Shown: in pieces, positions 43,151-53,908 of the stretch | Position numbering within the stretch: position 1 is the first letter of the stretch | Layout of the letters: each line of letters begins with the position of its first letter | DNA from: Sanguinoderma infundibulare | Lineage: Eukaryota; Basidiomycota; Agaricomycetes; Polyporales; Polyporaceae | Assembly: GCA_032821775.1 (NCBI GenBank) | Contig: JAVLRN010000010.1 | Location: 1,922,001 to 1,986,000, forward strand | Length of the DNA stretch: 64,000 nucleotides | Direction: 5' to 3' | Translations under genes and position numbers: made by a program | Notes under the pieces: model-generated | Seen by the model: only the letters and a program-made list of their open reading frames with translations | Database searches by the model: none | Told to the model about the DNA's origin: nothing

Positions 43151-43960
43151 CGTGCCACACCGGTGATAGGAGAGTCGCGGAAATGGTCGGGCAGCGGCGA
43201 GCTAAAGAAGGTTGAGGCGAAACGGGGGCGCAGGGTTCCAAATGGCAGAAACCCACTGAGAATATTTATCCGCGAAGGCGGGGTTGAAATCCATCGTGCT
43301 TGACTGCCCACACAAAGGAGGTGACGGTATGGAGACGCTTGGTTCGTTGTATTGGGTCACGACTGCTGGTGCTTAGCTCATCTGGATGATTTGCCGGTGT
43401 TCTAGTGTGGTGTAGGCCCTCCGTACGTGCCATGGTGCTAAGCCAGATGGCGAGATGATAGAGCCCTGGACCGCAAGACGTGGGCGCAGGTGCCTTTAGA
43501 GAAGGTACACGATGCTGCGTCACCACCACAGATTGTGGTTCGACTGAAGAACGTCCTGACCTGGGCCATCCAGTCCGAGACGCGGCGCGAGAAGCCACGA
43601 GAAGGCGGCTGAAGGATGGCACGATGGATGTGCGCTCGGATGTGAAGATGTGCATTAAGGAGCGATGGGTGTGTAGGTGGTAGGTTCGTTAGTGAACGTG
43701 AAGGAAAAAGCCGCACAGCTGCATGGGGTGGGTCAGTCTCACAACGACGAGGAGAGCGTGGTGATAGAGCATACCAGCTGAAAGGAGTTGGGCAAAGAGA
43801 AAAAAAGAGGAGAGGGGGCTCGGAAGCGAAGGAAAAGCGAGCTGGGGAACTGGCATGGTGGACGGAGGGTTTTTATACTGCTCGAGTCGGGTGCGGAAAC
43901 ATTTGTCCGGCCTGGTAAACTGGCATGTCAACGCTTCAAGCGTCGAGACCGAGTTCTGCA
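43151..43960. other. Intergenic
   Basis: No recognisable gene. Only short frames without family resemblance occur on either strand. Confidence 0.35.
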
Positions 43961-44775
43961 GGAGAAAGATAGGGTGGGTGGAAATGATACGGAACGGGCC
44001 GTGTTCAGGTGGTTTCGTGCTGAAACGGAGGTGCGCCGATGTCAGCTCTAACTGAAGCGTCCGCACAAGCTCACAAGAATGTTCTCCAGTTCTAGTCGTG
44101 ACCGGCGTCTTGATGGATCGAAGCGCAGCGAAGGCAGGAAGGAGATCCCAGAAGGAAAAGAAATCCCAACTTCCTCCCCTCCCAGACTGGCCCCCAACTG
44201 CTCGTCTGACGTCCACGCCAGACTCAGTCAGCTCCTTCAAGCCACTCCCAGAACTCTCCATCCGTCCACTTCCTCCGATTGACAAACCCTCGTCGTCTTC
44301 CACCGAATCCTCCCTCACGACAACACCGATCGCTGCACATCTGTCCGCGCCCATTCAGTCCTCAGCTTCGTCCTCCTCGACAGAGTTCATCGACTCTCCG
44401 TCGATGTTGGGGTGGTTATCCTCTTTTCAGTGCAGAGTATCGTTGCTCGACACCGGCGAGTCGGAAGGGTCGCCAGTAGGGGAACCAAGGAAATGGGAGG
44501 CGATAGGAAGGTGCTCGAGAGACTCCCGAGGGGAATCTGCATGGACGAGATCATCGTAGATGTCCAACGGCGTTAGTGATGATACGGGGGAAGCGATGTA
44601 TGGGTGGAGAAGAGGTTCAATGAATGTCTCCTTCATCTTCAGCAGCTCGTTCATGTATCTGAACCGAGGCTACTATGCGACGAGGGAATGGAACCGAGCA
44701 GAATTACTCACCGTTCCTCACTGGCAACGATCTCCCACAACACCTCCTACCGCGTCCACTCTCCTTGTCCGAGGT
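43960..44775 (-). pseudogene. RhoGEF (DH-domain) fragment
   Basis: Minus-strand exon pieces read VLWEIVASEER, then across a GT-AG intron (donor GTGAGT near 44719, acceptor TTCAG near 44660) MNELLKMKETFIEPLLHPY. This is the start of a Dbl-homology domain as in fungal Rho guanine-nucleotide exchange factors. Next comes a Ser/Pro/Asp-rich segment (DSPRESLEHLPIASHFL) with further stops: TGA after NDTLH at about 44427 and TGA after EEDEAED at about 44355. A TAG also precedes EVLWEIV. The rest of the DH domain and the PH domain were not found. It is a decayed DNA copy of part of a Rho regulator. The exact 3' limit is uncertain. Confidence 0.5.
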
Positions 44776-45234
44776 TTGACACGAGATCCTCCTCCGCCCC
44801 TTCACTCCATGATTGTGCAGCAAGGATGCGACTGCTGGTGTTGCTCATCACTGAGTACGGAGTCTTGGAATGTAATGACTGGTGCAGCGAGGCTTCGTAG
44901 CCCTTTGCGGGGTATGGGGAGATAGCTGTCCGCGTGGAAGCGGCCTTGTTTGACTTGAGTGTAGAGGCAACCTCGGGAGGTCAGCTGGGGGGCGCGGACG
45001 ATTTGGTGGGAGATTAACGTTAGGTAGGCATGGGAGAGGCGCCTCTGCCCAGTTTGGCAGCGACATGTTGTGACGTCACAGCTCGCGACCTGCCAAGCTG
45101 CCTTTACTTAAGCCGCCAACCTCGTCCACCCCCCACCATCCGCCTTCTCCCTCTACCCTCACCTCCGCATTCATCCATGCACGACTCTCCGCCGCTGCCC
45201 TAGCCCAAAGCCACGTCACAGCCCGCACCTCGTC
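44776..45234. other. Intergenic
   Basis: No gene recognised. The last 100 bases are C-rich like a ribosomal-protein leader and lead into the RPS26 fragment. Confidence 0.3.
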
Positions 45235-45345
45235 TGCTGCTCAAGCTGCTCGCGATGCGTACCGAAGGATGAGGCCATCAAGCGCTTCACCGTCCGCAAC
45301 ATGGTCGAGACCGTCGCGGTTCGTGATATCAGCGATGCCACTCGC
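45235..45345 (+). pseudogene. 40S ribosomal protein S26 (eS26) fragment
   Basis: Thirty-seven codons read [17 protein letters not shown], then [16 protein letters not shown], which is the zinc-binding and following region of eS26. They end close to a GTGAGT splice donor. What follows after the possible intron (45349 to about 45390) does not continue eS26 (no PEYxLPKLY block), and no N-terminal RNxGRxKHGRGH block precedes it. This is a small displaced piece of an otherwise universal gene; the functional copy must be elsewhere. Confidence 0.65.
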
Positions 45346-45853
45346 ATGGTGAGTAGCACTTTCGACTGACGACGACGATGACCCCCAGCTAATTATCCCT
45401 GCCCATGACAACGACGGCCTACCCTCCAACCCTCGGACTCCAGAGGGCGTCAAGAAAACCGGCCTCCAGATGGTCGGCGACCGTAAGCAGCGTGTGTAAG
45501 TGCGTGTATGCATCATTTTACTGCTAACAGCTGACTGTATGCGCACTTTCCAGGCATAGCGACGTCCTCATATGCTTCTTGCTCGCTCGGTTGCTCGTTC
45601 ACTCGCCTGCTCGGTTGCTCGCTCGGTTGCTTGTCTGCTCGGTCATGTGCTCGCGCAGGTCTGGTAATGCTCTGGTCCCCTGGTGTTCTCGACCGCACCA
45701 ACTCCCCGTTGCGCTGATCTCGCTCGTTTTGTCAGTCCCACTTCGCGTCCATGTTACGTACATAGCACAATATAATGCATGCCTTTTTCGGAATTTACCC
45801 TGTGTGAATTGAATGCCCTCGCCGCAAGTATACAACGCCACCAGCAATACCTA
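45346..45853. other. Intergenic with a CTCGGTTGCTCG-type degenerate repeat
   Basis: Bases about 45578-45650 consist of imperfect repeats of a 12-13-nt unit (CTCGGTTGCTCG and variants). No gene. The last five bases, ACCTA at 45849-45853, are the left target-site duplication of the retrotransposon. Confidence 0.5.
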
Positions 45854-46207
45854 TGTCACGCGCAGCGCGCTTATTCATCGCTTATTCATTTCTTTCCTGT
45901 ATTTATCAGCGCTCCGTCATCTTTCCCACATTTATATACCTTTGATTACTAACTACATACATTCACTTACTGTTCGCTTAGCGATCCTGGACCCATACTT
46001 ACAAAGCATGCAGTAACGACTTAGTCACGATTACTCATGACCGCCATGACCTAGTAATCACAATGTAGTAACGACTTCATGACTATCAATATATAAACCA
46101 CTCAAGCTGTGGCAGAAGGGCCTCAGTTTCAAGTTGGTACTCAACCCCCCTAGTACCTAACCCTCTGATCGGTATCCCGGTCTACTCTTAGCACCCTAGG
46201 CGTATCA
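45854..46207 (+). repeat. 5' LTR of element 1
   Basis: 354 bp, starts TGTCACGCGC and ends GGCGTATCA. It carries the promoter (TATATAAA at 46090-46097) and the predicted transcript start at 46125. It differs from the 3' LTR at three positions, one of them inside the predicted self-primer (AGTTTCAAGTT here, AGTTTCGAGTT in the 3' LTR). Confidence 0.93.
46090..46135 (+). promoter_or_regulatory. LTR promoter and predicted first 11 nt of the transcript
   Basis: TATATAAA starts at 46090. Thirty-five bases downstream, at the expected initiation distance, begins AGTTTCAAGTT (46125-46135). In the 3' LTR this segment reads AGTTTCGAGTT and is perfectly complementary to the site just inside the 5' LTR. 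That is how Tf1-type elements prime reverse transcription from their own 5' end. Confidence 0.55.
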
Positions 46208-46208
46208 T

Positions 46209-46219
46209 AACTCGAAACT
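46209..46219 (+). other. Predicted self-primer binding site
   Basis: AACTCGAAACT lies one base after the 5' LTR. Its reverse complement is AGTTTCGAGTT, identical to the predicted transcript start in the 3' LTR and 10/11 to that in the 5' LTR. No tRNA-like site beginning TGG is present at this position, so self-priming as in Tf1/sushi elements is the simplest reading. Confidence 0.6.
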
Positions 46220-46367
46220 CACCCCCGTCGCATCAACTCCGATCAAACTTGTGGTGGAGCCTACAAGCTGTAGCCAGGAGTGCTGAAGACCCGCATACAG
46301 CTCTATCCACTTGTCTCAGATCGTGAGTGCGACATTCTCAACTTCTCACCTCTTGCTTTGGTTCGAC

Positions 46368-47534
46368 ATGTCTTCACCGATCTTCACATCGATGGTCATC
46401 CTCGCATCCGACGAGAGATCCATTGTCGACGGGTTGCCTGATCAAGCGCCCCTTGACCCTGTTTCCGATGCTGCGGTGACGGATTTTGATCTGTCTACCT
46501 TGCCGCTACCAGCTTCGGTTACATCCAGTCCATCCGCTTACCATTTACCCCCGCACACACCAGACGCATCTGGTAACCTCAGTCCGCGCTACAGGGCTCC
46601 CGAGGCGCAGCCGGAATCCCGAACCACTTCACCTCCACCTATCCCAATTCCCATCCATGAGGAACGACTCGCCCACAGCCAACCTAGACCCCTCGCTGTA
46701 CCCTCAACAATCGAGAACCCCAAGGAGTTTTTGGCGCAGACGATCGAGATCGTTCGCGAGATCACGCAGGGCCGAAACCCTATCCCTACCCCTGCACCAA
46801 TCACAGCCCCAGTCTCAGCTCCTGTTACAGTCGAGCCTTACACTCCTTATCCAAACTACCCTTCCTGGACCCAACGAGCCGCATCAGACTTCGCCCAATA
46901 CCGGTTGAACTATCCCGGTTCCTGGGACACTGGACGACGTTTGCACCTAGCAGACGGTACCCTCGTCACTACGCAACAGCGTGAAGAGACACTCGCTACC
47001 CCTACCCCCTTGCAAATACGGCAATGCGAGTTCCTCCTCGAGCGATTGGACAAGACCTACAGCTGGATCTACCAGTGGAAGCCACAGTCTTACTGGGTTG
47101 TCTTTAACCAGATCCTCAAGGATTGCAAAGACGCCAAAGGCATCGATCCATCACCGTCCTTCGCTACCTTCACATCGTTCACCCATCGCGTCATCATCCC
47201 CAGAAACTCCGATATCATCACACGCTATCGTCCCCTGGAAGCTCTCTATCTTCAGGGACAAGAGCGAGCCGACTACTGTGCCGAGATCCACCTCATCCTC
47301 AAGTTCACGTGGTATCCTCGTGCTCCAGTCCTCTCTTTAGGCGTCGAAACGCATCTTGGAGAGATCTACCCTCTTGGACACTTTGGAGGCAGTGCGGCGC
47401 ATAACGCACTTGTCTTCAAGAACCTCCCGGACGAGATCCGTATTGGACTCACTGTCTTCGTCCTTCCCATCATCAGCACCTACCAGTGGCGTCGTGTTAC
47501 TGGTACTCTACAACTCTTTACCATCCCCAATTAA
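46368..47534 (+). CDS. Extra ORF upstream of gag, element 1, unknown function
   Basis: This ORF of 388 aa from ATG at 46368 (frame open from 46311) lies between the 5' LTR and gag. The N-terminal third is Pro/Ser/Thr-rich. The C-terminal part is more globular (QCEFLLERLDKTYSWIYQW, WVVFNQILKD, RADYCAEIHLILKF). No known domain was recognised. Element 2 has an ORF in the same position with a shared LADGTL motif. Ty3/Gypsy elements usually start with gag, so this is an addition. A GTGAGT just before the ATG (46323) could be a leader splice donor. It may be an N-terminal extension of Gag, a separate protein or a captured gene. Confidence 0.6.
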   Translation: MSSPIFTSMVILASDERSIVDGLPDQAPLDPVSDAAVTDFDLSTLPLPASVTSSPSAYHLPPHTPDASGNLSPRYRAPEAQPESRTTSPPPIPIPIHEERLAHSQPRPLAVPSTIENPKEFLAQTIEIVREITQGRNPIPTPAPITAPVSAPVTVEPYTPYPNYPSWTQRAASDFAQYRLNYPGSWDTGRRLHLADGTLVTTQQREETLATPTPLQIRQCEFLLERLDKTYSWIYQWKPQSYWVVFNQILKDCKDAKGIDPSPSFATFTSFTHRVIIPRNSDIITRYRPLEALYLQGQERADYCAEIHLILKFTWYPRAPVLSLGVETHLGEIYPLGHFGGSAAHNALVFKNLPDEIRIGLTVFVLPIISTYQWRRVTGTLQLFTIPN

Positions 47535-48487
47535 CCGCGTCAGTCCGCATGAAGTGCAGGCACGTTACGACTATACAAAACCCCATACATAATCGATACG
47601 TACAGTCTGGATTCCTCATTTTTATATGATAAACTTCTCCATGCTCAGATAGGCTCCGAGATATCCTCGCTCATCTACGACCTCGAATCGGACATCTCCC
47701 CTCATCTTCGTCAGTCAAGATTGCTTCCGCAAACTCCATCACAGAACTCCCCTGTTTCAACACCGCTCACGTATACCGTATCACTGAAAACCATGACAGA
47801 CACTGGGTCGCTAATCCCACATGACCAAACGGAGGAGATTGGTTATCCTGCATCTACCGAAAGTGTCCCAACCGACGTCGAAACAGCACAAATCCAACTG
47901 CAGCCGACTGTAAAGGCTATCAAAACACCCAAGCCATCGACAGTCATTCCGTCGAAGAACACTTCTGCAGGCACTTCATCCACTTCCGTTTCCGACTCTT
48001 TGTCCTTGGTTCAAATGACCACTTCTGGTCATACGTCTTCAATCCCCTTCGAACCGAACACGACTTCTGCTTCTACCGATACTGCCCCCACAGACACAAC
48101 GGTGCTAGACTCAAGTCTGGTATACAATTCCCAAACCTCTGCGACTACTGGCCCGATCCCGTACCTGAGCCAGGACCATCCGTTGTACGCACCGGCAGTT
48201 GGAGAGCGCCTGACGACGACGACTCTTCTGAGGAAGAACAGCAGCCGATCGAAGTCGAAGTCCCAGATCCAGAACCAGAAGACCAGATCGTCCAGCAGCC
48301 GATCGAAATTGATGAACCCGTGGACATCCCCATTGCCGAAGAAGCCACACAGCCATACGCAGATCCCACTCCTGAAGTCACACCCATCTCTGCCCCAGCG
48401 CCCATTGCTCAACTGCCCATCCTCGTTCCTAGTCACACTTCAGGAACAATACCGCCACCAGGAACTGTACAACCCCAGGCGAGCAAC

Positions 48488-49597
48488 ATGGCGCAGCAGG
48501 ACATCAACAACGTCATCGCAGCCATCAATGACCTTGTCACCGCCCTCAATCCACAGCAACGTGCCCGTCGAATCAAGATCCCGATCCCAGCGGACTTCGA
48601 CGGCGACCGAGCGAAGTACGCTACGTGGAAATCCGACGTTTCCGTATACGTGGCCGGTGCTGACAAAGATAATGGCATCTCTTCAATAATTGCTCTCTGC
48701 CGAGGCAATTCTGCGATCGATGGATGGAGACTCGCATTCATGAAGGCCCATTTCAACACTGCTGCCTACCCAAACGCTTGGACCTTCCAGGATGATAGAG
48801 CCTTTTGGGCTATCATGGATGCAATGTTCAAGGACCCGAACGAAGCTGTCACAGCTCAGTACCAGCTGGAACAGTATCATATGAAGGGTCGAGATGCACA
48901 GACTTTCTTCCGAGAGTTTGAAGATCTCTGTTCCAAGGCCGGGTATACGCTTAACACCGCGCAGGTTGTCAACTTGTGCAAGCGTGCCTGTGACCAGCAG
49001 ATCATCGAGCGCATCCATGACACCGGCAATCCCCCAGGTCCAACCGACTACCGAGATCCTGCCCACCCTGAAACAGGTTGGAAGACGTGCATCGAGAAGA
49101 TCGACGACTCTCGACGTCAATACATGGCGCAAGCCATATCATGGCAGTACCAGCGGCCATTGACATCATCATCTTCCTCGAACACTCACCAGCGCCATCC
49201 CACCACCCCTACTCCAAAAGTACCTTTCAGGCCTGCTCACCAAGCACCTGAACGTCGAGGAGATCATCACACTGGCACAGGTACTACCCACTTTGGAAGA
49301 AGTGGTCAGGGCCAACCTATGGATCTAGATCAGATTGGCAATGCGATCTGCAAAAAGTGCAAGCAGCCGCGCAAGGCTAAAGGCACTTGTGGTGATCGTT
49401 GGCATTTCCCCAACCGCGGACAGGCTATACGAGTTTGGGAGAGTAGCGATGAAGGTTTTGATTTCTTCCAGGAACAACTTCGATGCTTTGCGCTCGAAAA
49501 TCCTGAAGAACTCACGGATATACTCAGTGGAGTAGAGCAAGAAGACGAAGCATCCTCTTATCCCATTGTCGAGGATTTCACCGAGAGCTCGGAGTGA
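48488..49597 (+). CDS. gag: Gag (capsid/nucleocapsid) of element 1
   Basis: The first ATG of the Gag frame (48488) gives 369 aa. The frame is open back to about 47824 without an ATG and reads like protein there: CPHRH motif near 48092, then acidic SSEEEQQPIEVEVPDPEPED. A longer form made by splicing or frameshifting is therefore likely. The capsid part contains IPIPADFDGDRAKYATWKSD, YHMKGRDAQTFFREFEDLC and RIHDTGNPPGP. The nucleocapsid knuckle reads CKKC, nine residues, then CGDRWH: C-x2-C-x9-C-x4-H instead of the usual CCHC spacing. The stop TGA at 49595 overlaps the first pol codon. Gag forms the particle that houses reverse transcription. Confidence 0.8.
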   Translation: MAQQDINNVIAAINDLVTALNPQQRARRIKIPIPADFDGDRAKYATWKSDVSVYVAGADKDNGISSIIALCRGNSAIDGWRLAFMKAHFNTAAYPNAWTFQDDRAFWAIMDAMFKDPNEAVTAQYQLEQYHMKGRDAQTFFREFEDLCSKAGYTLNTAQVVNLCKRACDQQIIERIHDTGNPPGPTDYRDPAHPETGWKTCIEKIDDSRRQYMAQAISWQYQRPLTSSSSSNTHQRHPTTPTPKVPFRPAHQAPERRGDHHTGTGTTHFGRSGQGQPMDLDQIGNAICKKCKQPRKAKGTCGDRWHFPNRGQAIRVWESSDEGFDFFQEQLRCFALENPEELTDILSGVEQEDEASSYPIVEDFTESSE

Positions 49598-52500
49598 GCA
49601 CACCCTTCGAGCACCCTATCTTGAATGACACTTTTACTATAGATTCCTTATGTACACCTCTCGTTACAGTACCATTTCCTTTACCTGTCTCGGATACAGA
49701 AAAGCAGAAAAATCTACATACTGATATGGACACTACTGTACTTTTACATCGTACCACTACCGAAGAGACGTCTGATCATCGGAGCCAACATACAGGCAAT
49801 GATCAGCGCGGCGGACGGGAATCCGTGCTTAATTTCTCTTCCAAAAATCCAAAAACATCGAAAAACGCGTCTAGTGTGCAGACACCCAAAGTCAAAACTA
49901 ACGCCTTTTCGATCACGACGACCGGACCTAAGTTATTTGCTGTAACACGCGGTCTCGGAGGTCGCCGACAGCTAGACGTTCCTTTAACCATCATAGATCC
50001 CAAAACCAATTGCACTTTGGATCTTGTTGGTCTTGTGGACACTGGCTGTACCGGGTCATGCGTACATCGAGATTTAGTACGAAGATTTGGACTAGAGATG
50101 GTTCCCTTTCCGGAAGCCATTGAAGTCTACAATGCAGACGGTTCAGCCAACACTGGTGGATTAATCACCCACTATGTTGAACTATTTGTACGCATCGGAA
50201 ATCACCAAGAAAAAATGCAGTTCTTAGTCACAGATCTCGGAAAAGCTGATTTATTCCTCGGACACAAGTGGATCAATCACCATAACCCGATGATCGATTG
50301 GAAGAAGAAAACCATCGAGTTCGATCGATGTCCTTCTACCTGTGAACACATTTTATCCGATGACGAATGAATCTTCATGCTACATACCAAGCAGTACTTA
50401 CAGTCTCGATCAGAGCGAATACATAGGCAAAGCGTTGCTATGGATCTTGCTATCAAAGATCATGCTACAAAAGGTTCTAAGACGTTCGAAGAGTCGGTCC
50501 CTGAACACTATAGGGATTACTCTGACGTATTCGAGGAGCGTTCGTTCAATACGCTACCCGAACATCGTCCATATGATCACGTCATTGAACTTTTGCCTGA
50601 CGCTAAGCCCTATTGCGGAAAGCTCTATTCTATGACTCTCGAGGAACAGCAGAAATTGGATGAATTCTTAGAGGAAAACCTTAGTACAGGGAGAATTCGC
50701 ACATCGAAATCTCCTTGGGGTGCACCATTCTTCTTTGTCAAGAAAAAGGATGGAAAGCTTCGTCCTGTCCAGGACTATCGGAAGCTTAACTCCATGACAA
50801 AAAAGAATAAGTACCCATTGCCCCTAATCAATGAGCTACTCGACAAGCTCAAGGGTGCCAATTACTACTCTAAGCTAGACATCCGATGGGGATACAACAA
50901 TATTCGAATGCAGAACGGTAATGAGGAAAAAGCCGCATTCATTACCAATCGCGGACTCTATGAGCCCCTTGTCATGTTCTTTGGACTATCCAATTCCCCT
51001 GCTACGTTTCAGATGATGATGAACGATATTTTCCACGAGTTGATCTTGCAGGGAAAAGTCATTGTCTATCTAGACGATATCCTCGTCTTTACTTCTACAT
51101 TAAAAGAGCATCGCCAAGTCGTGCGAAAAGTCCTACAGATCCTACGAGAAAATAGACTTTCGTGTAAACCCGAGAAGTGTGAATTCGAGACTCAGCGCAC
51201 CGAGTACCTCGGACACATCATTTCTCCAGGGAAAATCGAGATGGATCCTGTGAAAGTCGCTGGAATTGCCGATTGGCCGATACCTACCGAGAAGCGACAT
51301 GTCCAGGAATTCCTCGGTTTTGTCAACTTCTACCGAAAGTTTATCAAAGACTTCTCAAAGATCGCCGCACCACTAAATCGACTTACTGGTAAAGTCGATT
51401 GGCAATGGACTTCTAATGAGCAAGCCACATTCGAACAACTCAAACTTGCCGTCACCACATTCCCTATCCTCGCCATATCAAACGACGATGACAAGTTTAG
51501 AGTTGAATGCGATGCCTCGCAGTTTGCGATCGGAGCTGTGCTCTCGCAATTGCAAGATGGACAATGGAAGCCCCTCACTTACCTATTGAAATTGTTAACT
51601 CCTGCCGAAAAGAACTAGGACATCTGGGATCGTGAACTCCTTTCAGTGCATACTGCGCTGGACGAGTGGCGACATTTCCTACTTGGCGTGCGGCAAACCT
51701 TTGAGATTCAGAATGACCATCAGAATCTTGGGTATTTCCGAAAGCCGCAGAAACTCAACACGCGTCAAGCCAGATGGCAAATAGATCTTCAGGATTTCGA
51801 TTTCGAACTCGTACACAAACCGGGTTCAACCATAAAAAAGGTTGATAGTCTATCCAGACGTCCAGATCATTCGGACGATATGGACCAAAATGACGATATT
51901 ATCCTTTTGAAGCCTGAATGGTTTCGTGTAACTCAGATTGATGGGGTATCAAATCTCATCAAAGCAATCAAAGCTTCGTACCCTATTCAAGAAGCATCTG
52001 TGTTGCAGGAACTTGAATGGCAAAACCCGATGTTCGAGAAACACGAGGACGGTTTCATCTATAGGAGGGGGAGGATAATCGTTCCTGAACACGATCGCTC
52101 GTTGATTGGACGCATCATTCAATCACATCATGATTCGGTAACTGCCGGACACCCTGGTCAGAAAAAGATGCAAGAGCTTGTCCAACGCTCTTATTGGTGG
52201 CATTCTATCAAGAAAGATGTTGCTGATTACGTCAAAGGATGTACCACATGTGCAGTAACTAAATCTGATAACAAGAAACGAGCAGCTCCTCTCAATCCTA
52301 ATCCTACGCCATCGCGTAATTGGGAGTTTGTCTCCGTGGACATGATACTCGGAATGCCGTTAGTTGATGGAAAGAACACTGTTTTAGTCTTCGTAGACAT
52401 GAAGTCTAAGGACTTCATTGCCATCCCTTGTTCCAATGAACTCTCTTCCGAAGGCTATGCGAACCTTTTCATTCAGCATGTGGTTACGAATCACTCGATG

Positions 52501-53400
52501 CCGACCCGCATATGGTCAGACCGAGGCTCTAACTTCGTGTCGTCGTTTGTCAAAAACGTCTACAAGAAGCTCGGTATAGTGGGAAATCCCAGTACTGCTT
52601 ATCATCCACAAACCGATGGTCAAACGGAACGAGTCAATCAGAAGATTGAAACATATCTCTGAGCGTTCCTAAACCATAAAATGACAGACTGGATTGAACA
52701 CCTCTCCATGGCCATGTATACGCATCGGATTCAGAAGCACGAGTCCACCGGACAGTCCCCGTTCTTCCTGAATCATGGTTTCGAACCCTTCACTGGCGTA
52801 GAGATTGCTAAAGAAGTCCCTAATGAATCTGCTGAGCAGTTCGCACAGCGGATGAAGGAGATTTCTGATCAGTCAGCACAAGCGCTGAATCTCGCCAAGG
52901 AAGCCATGAAACACCACTATGACGAACATCGTCGAGGATCTCTAGATTATCAAGTTGGAGATTGGGTTTACCTTTCAGCCCTAAACATCACAACTGACCG
53001 CCCAAGTAAGAAGCTCGATCACAAATGGTGGGGTCCGTTCCAGATCAAGTCAAAGATCGAAAAGGCCGCCTACAAGCTGAAATTAGGACGAAAGTTGATG
53101 GGCTTACACCCGGTCTTTAACAAGATACTGCTCAAACCGTCTGTCGACCCAAAGTTCCCTAACCAGAAGCGGCCAGCCGTAGTTGCACCTGCTAAGGTTG
53201 GAGATTCGGCAGTACCCGCAGAAGTTCTAGATTCACGATTCAAAAGTGGTGTAATTCAGTATCTAGTCAGATGGAAAATTGGAGAAACAGAGAAGCCGCG
53301 CACGGAAAACACGTGGATCACATGCCCCAAGCTTCTCAAGGAGTACAAGCTGAAGGATTTAGCTGACGCATATCACAAAGCTAATCCTACTGCTCCATGA
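49594..53400 (+). pseudogene. pol: Pol of element 1: protease-RT-RNase H-integrase-chromo, three stops
   Basis: One frame runs from 49594 to 53400 with only three in-frame stops: TGA 50368-50370 after the protease, TAG 51616-51618 in RNase H, and TGA 52660-52662 in integrase. Visible parts in order: aspartic protease LVDTGCTGSCV (about 50030), RT with KLDIRWGYNN, GLSNSPATFQ and YLDDI (about 51070), RNase H with VECDASQFAIGAVLSQ, integrase zinc finger HHDSVTAGHPG...CTTC, catalytic core with WSDRGSNF and DGQTERVNQ, GPF motif region, and a chromo-like end (IQYLVRWKIG, ENTW). No frameshift is present. The first codon is GTG overlapping the gag stop, where element 2 has ATG. Sense codons stand at the first two stop sites in element 2. 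Confidence 0.85.
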
Positions 53401-53908
53401 GAATCCACGATCGTAATCCCACCACGTGCAACGCTCCGCTTCCATGATCCAGAATGGCTAGGTTGGGACAAGTGGCACCGAAAGTATGCTGCCTGGAAAT
53501 CGGACGCTGTTGCCGATAAGGACCTGTGACTGTGTAGTGTTCCCATACTATATATTTCTTTAATAATCACCGAAGATAGAGTTACTTCTTGGTTACAAAG
53601 CTGGACCTACTTAATGCTTCAATAGCTTAATAGCCGGTTACCGTGGGACCTCTATTATATACCACCTTGGCAGGAATGGCATTCCGCACCCACCTTGCGA
53701 GGAATGGAATTCCTGGGCTTAGTCACTCCTTCACTATATTTAGCCTCCTTCAGTCAGCTCACCTTATTTATCCGGTGATCAATAGACTCTATTTATAATA
53801 TGCTTACACATACGATACACGCATGGACCTCCTTACACATTCACGATGACACATGCAGGAACATGAAAGAGATATAAAGGATCAACAAGTGGCATCAACT
53901 GTAGGAAC

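Noticed and set aside
46208..46260. tRNA primer binding site such as a TGG-starting sequence
   Set aside because: The only TGG-like site (GTGGTGGAGCC, about 46251) is 40 nt from the LTR and matches no tRNA end I can name. The self-primer match is adjacent and exact.
47721..48689. Second long ORF upstream of gag in element 1
   Set aside because: It overlaps the open Gag frame, whose reading (acidic block, CPHRH) is shared with element 2. This one shows only Ser/Lys/Thr runs.
51616..51618. Programmed readthrough of the three pol stops in element 1
   Set aside because: The stops differ in type and context and lie inside domains, and element 2 has sense codons at the first two sites. Plain nonsense mutation is simpler.
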